Origin: Pontibacter sp. FD36
Lineage (GTDB): Bacteria; Bacteroidota; Bacteroidia; Cytophagales; Hymenobacteraceae
Assembly: GCF_015686655.1 (NCBI RefSeq)
Contig: NZ_JADPMP010000014.1
Coordinates: 1 to 64,000, forward strand
Direction of reading: 5' to 3'
Length of the DNA stretch: 64,000 nucleotides
Shown: positions 35,137 to 43,482 of the stretch, in pieces
How positions within the stretch are numbered: position 1 is the stretch's first letter
How the letters are laid out: every line of letters begins with the position of its first letter
The notes under the pieces: model-generated
Database searches by the model: none
The model's input: only the letters and a program-made list of their open reading frames with translations
Told to the model about the DNA's origin: nothing
Translations under genes and position numbers: made by a program

Positions 35137-35898
35137 TTAGAACGATTTGATGATATCGGTAAAGTCTCTAGACTTAAGTGATGCCCCCCCGATCAGGCCG
35201 CCGTCCACATCTGGCTGAGAAAACAGTTCTTTGGCATTGCCCGGGTTGCAGCTGCCCCCGTACAGGATGGAGCAGTTGAAAGCCGCCTCTGCATCGAACA
35301 TGCGCGAAAGCTGCTCACGGATGTAAGCGTGCATTTCCTGCGCCTGCTGGCTGCTGGCAGTACGGCCGGTACCAATGGCCCAGATCGGTTCGTAAGCGAT
35401 CACCACTTTATCAAACTCCTCGTTGCTCAGGTAAGAAAGGCTATCGTGCAGCTGCTTGCCCACATAGTCGAAGTGGCGGTCAGCATCGCGCTCCTCCAGT
35501 GGTTCACCGCAGCAGAAGATCGGGGTTATACCCTGTGCGATGGCTGCTTTCAGTTTTTTGTAAAGTGCCTGCGCGTCTTCGTGGTGGTACATGCGGCGCT
35601 CACTGTGACCAATGATCACATATTGCACCCCTACTGACTTCAGCATGGCAGCTGATACCTCTCCGGTATAGGCGCCGCTGTCGTGCTCACTCACGTTCTG
35701 AGCAGCCAGGTGCATCAGGTCGTTGCCCTGTGTTAGCTTACCCACGCTCTGCAGGAAAGGGAAAGGCGGCGCCACGATTACGGTCACATTGCCGTTCACT
35801 TCGTCCTTCACCATATTATCGATCTCCGATACCAGCGAAAGTGCCTCCTCGTAGGTCTTGTTCATTTTCCAGTTTCCTGCAACAATTTGTTTTCTCAT
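35137..35898 (-). CDS. tpiA: Triose-phosphate isomerase
   Basis: 253 residues, a TIM barrel of normal length. NWKMNKT (K12 region), IGHSERR (catalytic His), AYEPIWAIGTG (catalytic Glu) and LYGGSCNPGNA are intact. Interconverts glyceraldehyde-3-phosphate and dihydroxyacetone phosphate in glycolysis and gluconeogenesis. Single-gene unit. Confidence 0.96.
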   Translation of the reverse strand: MRKQIVAGNWKMNKTYEEALSLVSEIDNMVKDEVNGNVTVIVAPPFPFLQSVGKLTQGNDLMHLAAQNVSEHDSGAYTGEVSAAMLKSVGVQYVIIGHSERRMYHHEDAQALYKKLKAAIAQGITPIFCCGEPLEERDADRHFDYVGKQLHDSLSYLSNEEFDKVVIAYEPIWAIGTGRTASSQQAQEMHAYIREQLSRMFDAEAAFNCSILYGGSCNPGNAKELFSQPDVDGGLIGGASLKSRDFTDIIKSF

Positions 35899-36073
35899 GT
35901 TTTATGCTTTGTTGATGATAGTATAACTTAATGGAACAGTCTTCGCTGCTTTACGGCAAGTTAGGAAAATTTGCTATACCTATTATCCGCATTTTCGCGC
36001 AAGTCAGGTATAGCGTAGAAAGTAAAGGGCGAGGAGGACATCCTTATACCTGTTTCTGAAAGCCATTAAATAA

Positions 36074-36107
36074 AAATGCCGAAGCAACGGATGTTACTTC
36101 GGCATTT
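36074..36107 (-). terminator. Terminator of uvrA
   Basis: A perfect 11-bp stem (AAATGCCGAAG with CTTCGGCATTT) followed on the minus strand by TTATTT, 22 bases past the stop. Confidence 0.82.
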
Positions 36108-36128
36108 GCTATACGCTTATGGTATACC

Positions 36129-38936
36129 TTACAGTCTCTCCTTCAGGAACCTGGCGGTATGGTTATCCTCCAGTTTGGCCATCTCCTCCGGCGTACCTTC
36201 AAAGAGCAGGTGTCCGCCGTTGGTGCCCCCTTCCGGCCCCAGGTCAATGATCCAGTCAGCTGATTTGATGATGTCCATGTTGTGCTCAATGATGACAACC
36301 GTGTTGCCGTTTTCGATCAGCGCATTGATGGACTGCAGCAATTTGTTGATGTCGTGGAAGTGCAGACCGGTGCTCGGCTCATCAAAGATGAACAGGATAT
36401 CCTCCTGATGTGCCTGCACGCCTTTTGTCAGGAAGGACGCCAACTTCACACGCTGTGCCTCACCACCCGAGAGCGTGTTACTCGACTGCCCCAGACGAAT
36501 GTAGCCTAAGCCCACATCGTTTAGCGGCCTCAGCTTCTCGATGATCTTCGACTGGTCGGCAAAGAAGTCGATGCTGTCGGCGATGGTCATATCCAGTACT
36601 TCTGAGATGCTCTTCTCTTTATACTTCACATCGAGTACATCCTGTTTAAAGCGATGGCCGTTGCAGCTCTCACAGGTCAGGTAGATATCGGCCATGAACT
36701 GCATCTCGATCTTCACCTGCCCCTCACCCTGGCATACCTCACAGCGGCCACCCTCAATGTTGAATGAGAAGTGCGACGGCTTGAAACCACGGGACTTGGC
36801 CAACGGCTGATCGGCATAAAGGGAACGGATGGCATCGTAAGCCTTCACGTAAGTCACCGGGTTGGAACGCGACGATTTGCCGATCGGATTCTGGTCCACG
36901 AACTCCACGTGCTTGATCTTGTTATAGTCGCCTGCCAGTTTATCAAACTTACCGGTAGCCTCGGCTGTGTTGCCATGCAGCTTCATCATGGCCGGAGCCA
37001 GTATCTTTTTGATTAGGGTTGACTTTCCAGAGCCACTCACACCTGTCACCACGGTCATTACGCCTAGCGGCACTTTCACGCTCAGGTTTTTGAGGTTGTT
37101 CTCACGCGCACCTTGTATCTCAATGGCATTGCGCCACTTGCGCCGCTTGGCCGGCACTGATACTTCCATCTCACCACTCAAGTACTTAGCGGTATAAGTA
37201 TCGGCGGTGCGTGTCATCTCCTCCAGCGTACCCTGGAACATCAGGTTGCCGCCACCGGAGCCAGCCTCAGGTCCAATATCAATCAACTGGTCAGCGGCAC
37301 GCATCATTTCCTCCTCGTGCTCCACCACAATCACGGTATTGCCCAGCTTTTGCAAAGTACGCAACACACTAATCAGCTGCTCAGAGTCTTTGGGGTGCAA
37401 ACCGATGCTCGGCTCATCCAGAATGTACATGGACCCTACCAGCGCACTGCCCAGCGAAGTCGCCAGGTTGATACGCTGGCTTTCACCGCCTGAAAGTGTA
37501 TTAGAAAGTCGGTTGAGCGTGAGATAACCCAAGCCTACGCGCACCAGATAGCCCAGTCGGTTGGACACCTCGGTTACAAGCCGCTCAGCCACATTGCGCT
37601 CGTGCTCGGTCAGTTGCATGTTCTCAAAAAACGGTAGCGCCTGTGTGATCGGCATCAGCACCAGATCAGTGATGCTTTTATCATTGATCTTTACATAACT
37701 GGCGTCCTTGCGCAGGCGGGAACCTTTGCAGTCAGGGCAGGTGGTGCGGCCACGGTAGCGCGACAGCATCACGCGGTACTGTATTTTGTGCGTCTGCGCT
37801 TGCAGGTGCTTAAAGAAGTCGTTGAGTCCTTCGAAATATTTGTTCCCGGTCCAGAGCAACTCCTGCTCTTTTTCAGACAGTTCGTTGAAAGGACGGTGTA
37901 TCGGGAAGTCGAAGCGGATGCCATTCTTCACGAGCGGCTGCAGCCATTCGTTCATCTTTTCAGAACGCCAGGGGGCAATCGCTCCTTCATAAACCGTAAG
38001 GCTTTTGTCAGGAATCACCAGGTCCGGGTCTATACCTAGCACACTACCAAAACCTTCGCAGGTCTGGCAGGCACCATAAGGGTTATTGAAACTGAAGAAA
38101 TTGACAGATGGCTCCTCGAACACGATGCCGTCCAGCTCAAAGCGGTCCGAGAATACACGCTCCTCTCCGTCTCCAAACTTCACACGGCATTCCCCGTGGC
38201 CTTCAAAGAAAGCTGTCTGCACCGAGTCAGCTATGCGGAACTGTAGGTCTTCATCTGATTTATAGATCACTGCCCGGTCTACCAGGATGTACACCTCCTT
38301 GCCTAGCTTCGGTTTTTTCTCCTCGAGTAGTTCTTCGATAAAGTATACCTGCCCGTCAGCATAGATGCGCGAATAGCCCTTCTGCAGCAGCAGGTCCAGC
38401 TCTTTGGCCAATGTGCGCTCCTTATGCAACTGAAGCGGTGCCAGGATCATGACCCGGGCTTCATCCTCCAACGAGAAGATAAAGTCAACGACATCGGCTA
38501 CACTATCCTTCTGCACCACCTCACCCGAAACCGGAGAGTAGGTTTTGCCAATGCGGGCGTAGAGCAATTTCAGGTAGTCATAGATTTCGGTACTGGTGCC
38601 CACTGTAGAACGGTTGTTCTTGATGCTCACCTTCTGCTCAATGGCAATAGCCGGGCTGATGCCTTTGATGTAGTCCACGTCAGGCTTATCCATACGCCCC
38701 AGAAACTGGCGGGCGTAAGAGCTCAGGCTTTCCACATACATGCGCTGCCCCTCGGCATACAAGGTGTCAAAAGCCAGCGATGACTTACCGGAGCCGGAAA
38801 GGCCGGTCACGACGATGAATTTGTTGCGCGGCAAAGCCACACTGAGATCTTTAAGATTATGCACGCGGGCGCCTTTGATGATGATGTGCTGGCGCGGGTC
38901 GAGCGTATCGAGGTTATTTTCGGATGTGTTTGCCAT
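36129..38936 (-). CDS. uvrA: Excinuclease ABC subunit A
   Basis: 935 residues, the normal length, from the ATG at 38936 (MANTSENNLDTLDP); the open frame continues 40 codons further without similarity to UvrA. Two ABC ATPase modules: Walker A GLSGSGKSSLAFDTLYAEG and GVSGSGKSTLIKK, signatures TLSGGESQRI and TLSGGEAQRVKL. Zinc sites: CQTCEG...CPDCKG in the first half and CEVCQGEG...CESCNGH in the second. Damage-recognition subunit of nucleotide excision repair, working with UvrB and UvrC. Single-gene unit. Confidence 0.97.
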   Translation of the reverse strand: MANTSENNLDTLDPRQHIIIKGARVHNLKDLSVALPRNKFIVVTGLSGSGKSSLAFDTLYAEGQRMYVESLSSYARQFLGRMDKPDVDYIKGISPAIAIEQKVSIKNNRSTVGTSTEIYDYLKLLYARIGKTYSPVSGEVVQKDSVADVVDFIFSLEDEARVMILAPLQLHKERTLAKELDLLLQKGYSRIYADGQVYFIEELLEEKKPKLGKEVYILVDRAVIYKSDEDLQFRIADSVQTAFFEGHGECRVKFGDGEERVFSDRFELDGIVFEEPSVNFFSFNNPYGACQTCEGFGSVLGIDPDLVIPDKSLTVYEGAIAPWRSEKMNEWLQPLVKNGIRFDFPIHRPFNELSEKEQELLWTGNKYFEGLNDFFKHLQAQTHKIQYRVMLSRYRGRTTCPDCKGSRLRKDASYVKINDKSITDLVLMPITQALPFFENMQLTEHERNVAERLVTEVSNRLGYLVRVGLGYLTLNRLSNTLSGGESQRINLATSLGSALVGSMYILDEPSIGLHPKDSEQLISVLRTLQKLGNTVIVVEHEEEMMRAADQLIDIGPEAGSGGGNLMFQGTLEEMTRTADTYTAKYLSGEMEVSVPAKRRKWRNAIEIQGARENNLKNLSVKVPLGVMTVVTGVSGSGKSTLIKKILAPAMMKLHGNTAEATGKFDKLAGDYNKIKHVEFVDQNPIGKSSRSNPVTYVKAYDAIRSLYADQPLAKSRGFKPSHFSFNIEGGRCEVCQGEGQVKIEMQFMADIYLTCESCNGHRFKQDVLDVKYKEKSISEVLDMTIADSIDFFADQSKIIEKLRPLNDVGLGYIRLGQSSNTLSGGEAQRVKLASFLTKGVQAHQEDILFIFDEPSTGLHFHDINKLLQSINALIENGNTVVIIEHNMDIIKSADWIIDLGPEGGTNGGHLLFEGTPEEMAKLEDNHTARFLKERL

Positions 38937-39283
38937 AAAGTATAGCGCAGACAAGATAAAGCCCACGCATGACGAACTGAGTTTTATACGATGTAAAGAT
39001 ACAAATACCCTGTCGCATTCAGAAGGCTTTTTAGCCTTTGGCCCTGTACCTGGCATTTCGCCATAGCATGCAACATGGCATCCTTTTGAAACACCTGCAG
39101 CTGTAAAAAGGTTTAGCTTTCTATGACTATTTACAGGTATAGCCCCATCCTGATTTCAACACACGCCGCACAGGCTTCACCTACAGTTCCTGAAGGCGAT
39201 TCCATTCTAAAAAAAGCCTGAACTGCAGCTCTCCGATTTCGTATGTATGGGTTGCTAACTACAACCATTAAAACCAATACAAC

Positions 39284-39406
39284 ATGGGAAAAGGAGATAA
39301 AAAATCGAAGAAAGGCAAAATTGTGAAGGGCACTTATGGCAACAGCCGCCCAAGACAGGCAACCAAAAGAAAAGCTGCCGAGAAGAAAGAGGCCGCTGCC
39401 AGCTAA
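39284..39406 (+). CDS. 30S ribosomal protein THX
   Basis: 40 residues: MGKGDKKSKKGKIVKGTYGN at the N-terminus, then SRPRQATKRKAAEKKEAAAS. The MGKGDKK(S/T)KKGKI pattern and the YGNSRP motif are those of Bacteroidota THX proteins, small basic proteins bound in the head of the 30S subunit. The C-terminal alanine/lysine tail is longer than in the Thermus protein. Upstream AT content and a strong terminator 22 bases downstream support a separate gene. Confidence 0.9.
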   Translation: MGKGDKKSKKGKIVKGTYGNSRPRQATKRKAAEKKEAAAS

Positions 39407-39809
39407 GGCTTAGGCTATTCGAAATTTAAAGCATGGCTATACCTTGTTCGCCGCAAAGGCAACAGGTATAGCCATGCTTTTTATGCTTGCTGCCCCCTGA
39501 CTTGCATGCCTTTTCAGAGTGATGTTCCTAAATAATTAAATATTTTATTTTTTAGGCTTTTTACTGTAACACTCACCCCAGTATAGAAGTATAATTTTTT
39601 AGGGAGCGGCCACCCCCTCAGCCAGAAGCCGACTCCTGCATGCCAGCCATCACCAACCTATGCCTACGCATGCTTCCGGTGCTGAAAGCGCCATATTATT
39701 CTTTTATTAACAATCCTTTTGTGGGTTAACGCAGCCAATTCAGGACCGTATCCTGAGCAGAGGAACTGCCGACTCTATTGATAAGTAAAAATTTAAAAAT
39801 ATTAACACC
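39407..39809. other. Intergenic region after THX
   Basis: 403 bases. Begins with the THX terminator (39428-39482). Between 39530 and 39600 there is an AT-rich tract, then a GC-richer stretch of about 120 bases with several GCATGC/TGCATGC words, and finally AT-rich DNA before the next gene. I see no coding frame or RNA family. Confidence 0.55.
39428..39484 (+). terminator. Terminator of THX carrying TATACCT/AGGTATA in its stem
   Basis: A perfect 17-bp stem, arms 39428-39444 and 39464-39480, followed by a short U-run. Each arm contains GGCTATACCT or its complement. Confidence 0.85.
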
Positions 39810-40145
39810 ATGGAACAACTGGACATCCGCAATTTATTGGAGAACATCGAGAAGAAGGTGTACCAGCAGGAAATTACTTCAAGCACTGACGTAACTAAAC
39901 TGATTAACACCGAGATCGCAAAAGCAATTAACCTGAACAGCAAAGTAGCTGACGGGGAAGGCCTTCAGTTTCAGAATATCTCCTGCACGACCATTGAGTG
40001 CTATCTGGAGCACCTGAAAGCTGTAGAGGCTAAATTGAAACGCCCTGCCGATATCACTGCACAGTGCAAACCTGTGGAGGAGCGCGACATTAACCGCCGC
40101 CTGCTCCTGATCCTGAACCGCCTGAAACGGTATAACCGCGAATAG
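39810..40145 (+). CDS. Hypothetical helical protein
   Basis: 111 residues, soluble, mostly helical. Starts MEQLDIRNLLENIEKKVYQQ and ends RRLLLILNRLKRYNRE. One cysteine pair (CTTIEC) near the middle. Codon use resembles its neighbours. It has its own terminator. I recognise no family. Confidence 0.68.
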   Translation: MEQLDIRNLLENIEKKVYQQEITSSTDVTKLINTEIAKAINLNSKVADGEGLQFQNISCTTIECYLEHLKAVEAKLKRPADITAQCKPVEERDINRRLLLILNRLKRYNRE

Positions 40146-40170
40146 GCTGCATCAATTGCATTTACAAACT

Positions 40171-40210
40171 TATCCTTCGTACAGATTTCAACTCTTGCGA
40201 AGGATTTTTT
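40171..40210 (+). terminator. Terminator of the 111-residue protein gene
   Basis: ATCCTTCG...CGAAGGAT stem with an 18-base loop and six U, about 27 bases past the stop. Confidence 0.75.
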
Positions 40211-40266
40211 ATGCCCCTTGTATTCATATAGTGACGAATGTCATTTTTATCGCGCTTCTATGCTGG

Positions 40267-40274
40267 TATTTTTG
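40267..40274 (+). promoter_or_regulatory. -7 element of the truncated haemoglobin gene
   Basis: TATTTTTG, a match to TAnnTTTG, about 30 bases before the ATG. The -33 region has T-rich sequence but no clear TTG. Confidence 0.45.
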
Positions 40275-40303
40275 TAACCCTATAAGGTTTCGATTTGCAG
40301 CAA

Positions 40304-40693
40304 ATGAAGGAAGATATAAGAGATGAACAGGATATAAAACTGCTGGTTGACTCGTTTTACGCCAAAGTAAACGAGGACGACCTGTTAGGACCTGTATTCA
40401 ATGGCTTTGCGAAAGTAAACTGGGAGCACCATCTCCCCATAATGTACAGCTTCTGGAGTTCGGTGCTGTTCGGCACCATGGCCTACAAGGGGCAGCCTTT
40501 CCCAAAGCACATGCACCTGCCAGTAGACAGGCAGCATTTCGCTCGCTGGGTAGTGCTGTTTACTGAAACTGCAGATGAACTGTTTGAAGGAGATAAAACA
40601 AAGGAATTGAAGCAAAAAGCCACCAGCATTGCGCAGGTATTCCAGATGAAAATGGGCCTGATCGGCATTATAGGCAAGGAAGTAACTCTATAA
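40304..40693 (+). CDS. Group III truncated haemoglobin
   Basis: 129 residues. FYAKVNEDDLLGPVF (helix B region), WEHHLPIMYSFWSSVLFG (helices C-E) and HLPVDRQHFARWVVLFTET, in which H78 is the proximal haem ligand, match group III truncated globins. Members bind O2, NO or peroxide; physiological ligand unknown. The start is the ATG at 40304; the frame begins nine bases earlier with a TTG. Single-gene unit ended by a long hairpin. Confidence 0.9.
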   Translation: MKEDIRDEQDIKLLVDSFYAKVNEDDLLGPVFNGFAKVNWEHHLPIMYSFWSSVLFGTMAYKGQPFPKHMHLPVDRQHFARWVVLFTETADELFEGDKTKELKQKATSIAQVFQMKMGLIGIIGKEVTL

Positions 40694-40710
40694 GGTAGTC
40701 CCATAAAAAT

Positions 40711-40760
40711 CAAAGCGGCAGCTTTACCGATATAACCGGTAAAGCTGCCGCTTTGATTTT
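40711..40760 (+). terminator. Terminator of the truncated haemoglobin gene
   Basis: A perfect 19-bp stem (arms 40711-40729 and 40737-40755) with a seven-base loop, followed by ATTTT. Confidence 0.88.
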
Positions 40761-41074
40761 AGCCGTACCTGATCAGCTCAGCATATACCTCTTAATTATC
40801 TCCTTATCAATATTATATATAGCTGCACTATATGTTGAAAAATAAATTTAACTGAAAGCATATACGTTTATATTATCTTGCCGTATATCAGGGAACAGTA
40901 ATTCTTAACTGGCACATAGCTTCTTTAATATTTTTTATTAAGGGCACCCGGCTATAGTTGCACAGTCAAAATGCATTCCCTATATTTGATTTACACTTCA
41001 AAAAAATATCTGTTCTAACAGCCTAACGCAACAATATGGTATAAAGCTCTACGTTAAACTAATGTAGCTTTACG
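40761..41074. other. AT-rich upstream region of the ECF sigma gene
   Basis: 314 bases, strongly AT-rich, with no coding frame. It contains one TATACCT (near 40790) and the promoter at 40958-40988, leaving a 5' untranslated region of about 80 bases. Confidence 0.6.
40958..40988 (+). promoter_or_regulatory. Promoter of the ECF sigma factor gene
   Basis: TTG at 40958-40960, a 20-base spacer and TATATTTG at 40981-40988, a consensus housekeeping promoter rather than an ECF-type autoregulated one. Confidence 0.7.
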
Positions 41075-41677
41075 ATGAATACAACTACCCAGCTGAGCGA
41101 CTCTGCTTTAGTCTCGCTCTACATCGCAGGTAACGAAAATGCGTTTGAACAGCTAGTAAACAGACACAAGAACAAAGTATTCACTACGATCTTACTGATT
41201 GTTAAAGACACGTATACCGCTGAGGACCTCATGCAGGACGCTTTTATCAAGGCTATCCATACCATGAAGGGCGGCAGGTATAACGAAGAAGGCAAGTTTT
41301 CTTCATGGATATGCCGTATTGCCCACAACCTGGCAATCGACTTTTTCCGTAAAGAGAAACGAAGCCCGATGATCACGCTGGAGGACGGTAGTAATGTGTT
41401 CAATGCCTTGTCTTTTGCTGAAGACTCCGCTGAGTCACAGCAGATCAAGGAGGACACCCATGCCAGACTGCGCGAGCTGATCCAAACGCTGCCACAGGCG
41501 CAGCGGGAAGTACTCATGATGCGTCACTATGCCGATATGAGTTTCCAGGAGATAGCCGAAGCAACCGGTGTGAGCATCAACACAGCTTTAGGTCGTATGC
41601 GCTACGCATTGATCAACCTAAGAAAAAAGATGCTAAACAGCACGATTGCTTATGATAAAAACCTCTACTCAGAATGA
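41075..41677 (+). CDS. ECF-type RNA polymerase sigma-70 factor
   Basis: 200 residues. Region 2 (DTYTAEDLMQDAFIKAIHTM, then FSSWICRIAHNLAIDFFRKE) and region 4 (LPQAQREVLMMRHYADMSF followed by QEIAEATGVSINTALGRM) are both present, with regions 1 and 3 absent, as in RpoE-like factors. Its promoter is of the housekeeping type. The following small ORF overlaps its last 26 bases and may regulate it. Confidence 0.92.
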   Translation: MNTTTQLSDSALVSLYIAGNENAFEQLVNRHKNKVFTTILLIVKDTYTAEDLMQDAFIKAIHTMKGGRYNEEGKFSSWICRIAHNLAIDFFRKEKRSPMITLEDGSNVFNALSFAEDSAESQQIKEDTHARLRELIQTLPQAQREVLMMRHYADMSFQEIAEATGVSINTALGRMRYALINLRKKMLNSTIAYDKNLYSE

Positions 41678-41882
41678 GCTAATCCAGTACGTATACAATG
41701 AGTTGGCAGACCCTGCGCTCGAGCAACTGGAAACAGCATTGATGCACGACAACGAGCTGGCAGATAGCTGCTCTGATCTCATGCTACTCCAGCGACTGCT
41801 TGACGGCGCGGCCAAAAGCCCAAGCCAGCGGTCTATCGACAACATTTTAAATTACTCAAAAAGCTTAAGTTTGCAGTCTTAA
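41652..41882 (+). CDS. Small protein overlapping the ECF sigma gene, candidate regulator
   Basis: 76 residues, no membrane segment. MIKTSTQNELIQYVYNELAD and LEQLETALMHDNELADSCSD resemble the cytoplasmic helical N-terminal domain of anti-sigma factors without the zinc-binding histidine/cysteine set or a transmembrane part. The ATG at 41652 is preferred; a TTG at 41646 is in frame. Position (26-base overlap) suggests translational coupling to the sigma factor. Its stop codon lies in the loop of a terminator hairpin. Confidence 0.65.
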   Translation: MIKTSTQNELIQYVYNELADPALEQLETALMHDNELADSCSDLMLLQRLLDGAAKSPSQRSIDNILNYSKSLSLQS

Positions 41883-41901
41883 CCGACTGCAAACTTTTTT
41901 T
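41867..41901 (+). terminator. Terminator abutting the nth start codon
   Basis: A perfect 12-bp stem (AAGTTTGCAGTC with GACTGCAAACTT), a six-base loop containing the upstream stop codon, and a seven-base U-run ending at 41901, the base before the nth ATG. Confidence 0.85.
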
Positions 41902-42588
41902 ATGCGCAAACAAGAACGCTACAAGCTGCTGATCGAGCACTTTACGCAGAACTTTCCGGACCCGGAAACTGAACTGGCTTACTCCAATCCCTATGAGCTG
42001 ATACTAGCCGTTGTACTCAGCGCCCAGTGTACAGATAAGCGTGTGAATATGGTAACGCCTACCCTGTTCGAGGCATTCCCTACACCCGAGCACCTGGCCG
42101 CCGCAACTCCGGAAGAGATATTCCCAATTATCAGGAGCATTTCATACCCTAACAATAAAGCCAAGCACTTGGCTGGTTTAGGCAGAATGCTGGTGGAGCA
42201 GTTCAACTCAGAGGTGCCCAGCACGGTGGAGGAACTGGTGAAGTTGCCTGGGGTGGGTCGCAAAACCGCCAATGTGATCGTCTCGGTGATCTGGAACCAA
42301 CCAGCTATGGCCGTGGATACGCATGTGTTTCGGGTGAGCAAACGCCTCGGCCTGGTTTCGAAGACAGCCAAAACTCCCCTCGAGGTAGAGAAAGAACTGG
42401 TAGCCAACCTGCCGCAGGAACTCATTGCGAAAGCACATCACTGGCTCATACTACATGGGCGTTACATCTGCATCGCCCGTAGGCCCAAGTGTGAGGAATG
42501 CCCGCTCACGCATTTCTGTGCGTTCTTTCAAAAGCACTATCCCAACATACCTGACGATCCTGAAAACAAAGTCGGAGGTATAGCCTAA
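41902..42588 (+). CDS. nth: Endonuclease III
   Basis: 228 residues. Helix-hairpin-helix LVKLPGVGRKTANVIV, catalytic Asp in MAVDTHVFRV, and the [4Fe-4S] cysteines of CIARRPKCEECPLTHFC (C-x6-C-x2-C-x5-C). A bifunctional DNA glycosylase/AP lyase for oxidised pyrimidines. The N-terminus (MRKQERYKLLIEHFTQNFPD) aligns from residue 1 with known Nth proteins, so the ATG at 41902 is right even though it touches a terminator U-tract. Confidence 0.95.
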   Translation: MRKQERYKLLIEHFTQNFPDPETELAYSNPYELILAVVLSAQCTDKRVNMVTPTLFEAFPTPEHLAAATPEEIFPIIRSISYPNNKAKHLAGLGRMLVEQFNSEVPSTVEELVKLPGVGRKTANVIVSVIWNQPAMAVDTHVFRVSKRLGLVSKTAKTPLEVEKELVANLPQELIAKAHHWLILHGRYICIARRPKCEECPLTHFCAFFQKHYPNIPDDPENKVGGIA

Positions 42589-42592
42589 TAAA

Positions 42593-42630
42593 AAAGCGCG
42601 GGCAGACACTATATGGTCTACCCGCGCTTT
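42593..42630. terminator. Bidirectional terminator between nth and the Spy-like gene
   Basis: A 15-bp stem (AAAGCGCGGGCAGAC with GTCTACCCGCGCTTT, one mismatch), A/U-rich on both sides, between convergent genes. Confidence 0.82.
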
Positions 42631-42652
42631 AACTATGGGATCTTATAAGGGA

Positions 42653-43177
42653 TTACTTTCCCTGCTGTTGCTTCTTGTATTCGCCTCTTTTTTTGTGCTC
42701 GCCAGATTTCTTATGCTCACCTGATTTCTGGCCTTTTCTGCCATCAGCACGCTTCTGCTTCATCTGCTCACGATCGGCTTCGTGTTTCGCATACTGCTCT
42801 GCAGTCAGGATACTTTTCAGCTCAGCCTGCCACTGATCGTGATTTGCTTTTCTGGCTTCCTGCATCTGAGCTCTCTGCTCAGGTGACTTTTCTCCGGTTG
42901 CTTTATGACTCTCACGCATAGCTTTCATTTCCTGCGCCTGTCGCATGTTCAGTGCCTGTAACTGGCTTTTCTGAGCTGCGTTCAACTCTAACCTCTGAGC
43001 CATTCTATCGGTTTTCATCTGAGCCATCTCTTCAGGGCTTTTCTGGGTTCTGTCCTTCATGGCTGCACGCATTTCACTGCGGGGCTTTTGGTCTTGCGGT
43101 TTGGTTGAGGTCTGAGCAAAAGCGCTACCACCTGCAACTAACATACTTAGCGAAAGGGCTGCTATTATCTTCTTCAT
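42653..43177 (-). CDS. Exported Spy/CpxP-like helical protein with GEHKK repeats
   Basis: 174 residues. Signal peptide (about 1-21, ending SAFAQ), then a helical, methionine- and glutamine-rich domain with two LTxxQ-like stretches (LELNAAQKSQLQALNMRQ and LKSILTAEQYAKHEADREQ), the layout of Spy/CpxP periplasmic chaperones and of Bacteroidota DUF4890 proteins. The C-terminus carries three tandem units (SGEHKK, SGEHKK, RGEYKK) and ends in KKQQQGK. GGAG lies 9 bases before the ATG. Confidence 0.75.
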   Translation of the reverse strand: MKKIIAALSLSMLVAGGSAFAQTSTKPQDQKPRSEMRAAMKDRTQKSPEEMAQMKTDRMAQRLELNAAQKSQLQALNMRQAQEMKAMRESHKATGEKSPEQRAQMQEARKANHDQWQAELKSILTAEQYAKHEADREQMKQKRADGRKGQKSGEHKKSGEHKKRGEYKKQQQGK

Positions 43178-43482
43178 CTTTATTTCTCCTTCAATATTTT
43201 ATGGTAAGTTCGATTAGTAGCAAAGCCCAGGCCTGAAAATATGCTCTGCTATACCTGCATAATCAAAGGCTATGCCAAAAACTCGCCCTCTCCTCACGCA
43301 ACGCCACAAGTATCTGTGTTGCAAAGCCATAATCGAAGCCAAAGGGCCATTGGCTTTAACACCCTGGCAACACCTGAGCAGTTTCTATACCTTTCTTGGA
43401 GTTATTGAATCAGAAAAATAATTGCACAAAATAAATGCAACTTCCTATATTTAGCTATTCATCATTATACTTTTATAAGCTT
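43178..43482. other. Divergent intergenic region
   Basis: 305 bases between divergent genes, with two TATACCT motifs (near 43250 and 43388) and the promoter at 43422-43453. No gene seen. Confidence 0.6.
43422..43453 (+). promoter_or_regulatory. Promoter of the 177-residue exported protein gene
   Basis: TTG at 43422-43424, a 21-base spacer and TATATTTA at 43446-43453. An upstream in-frame start at 43435 would lie inside the promoter, so the ATG at 43483 is used. Confidence 0.6.

Noticed and set aside
39740..39943. 67-codon hydrophobic minus-strand frame
   Set aside because: Overlaps the 111-residue plus-strand gene, whose codon pattern and terminator are better supported.
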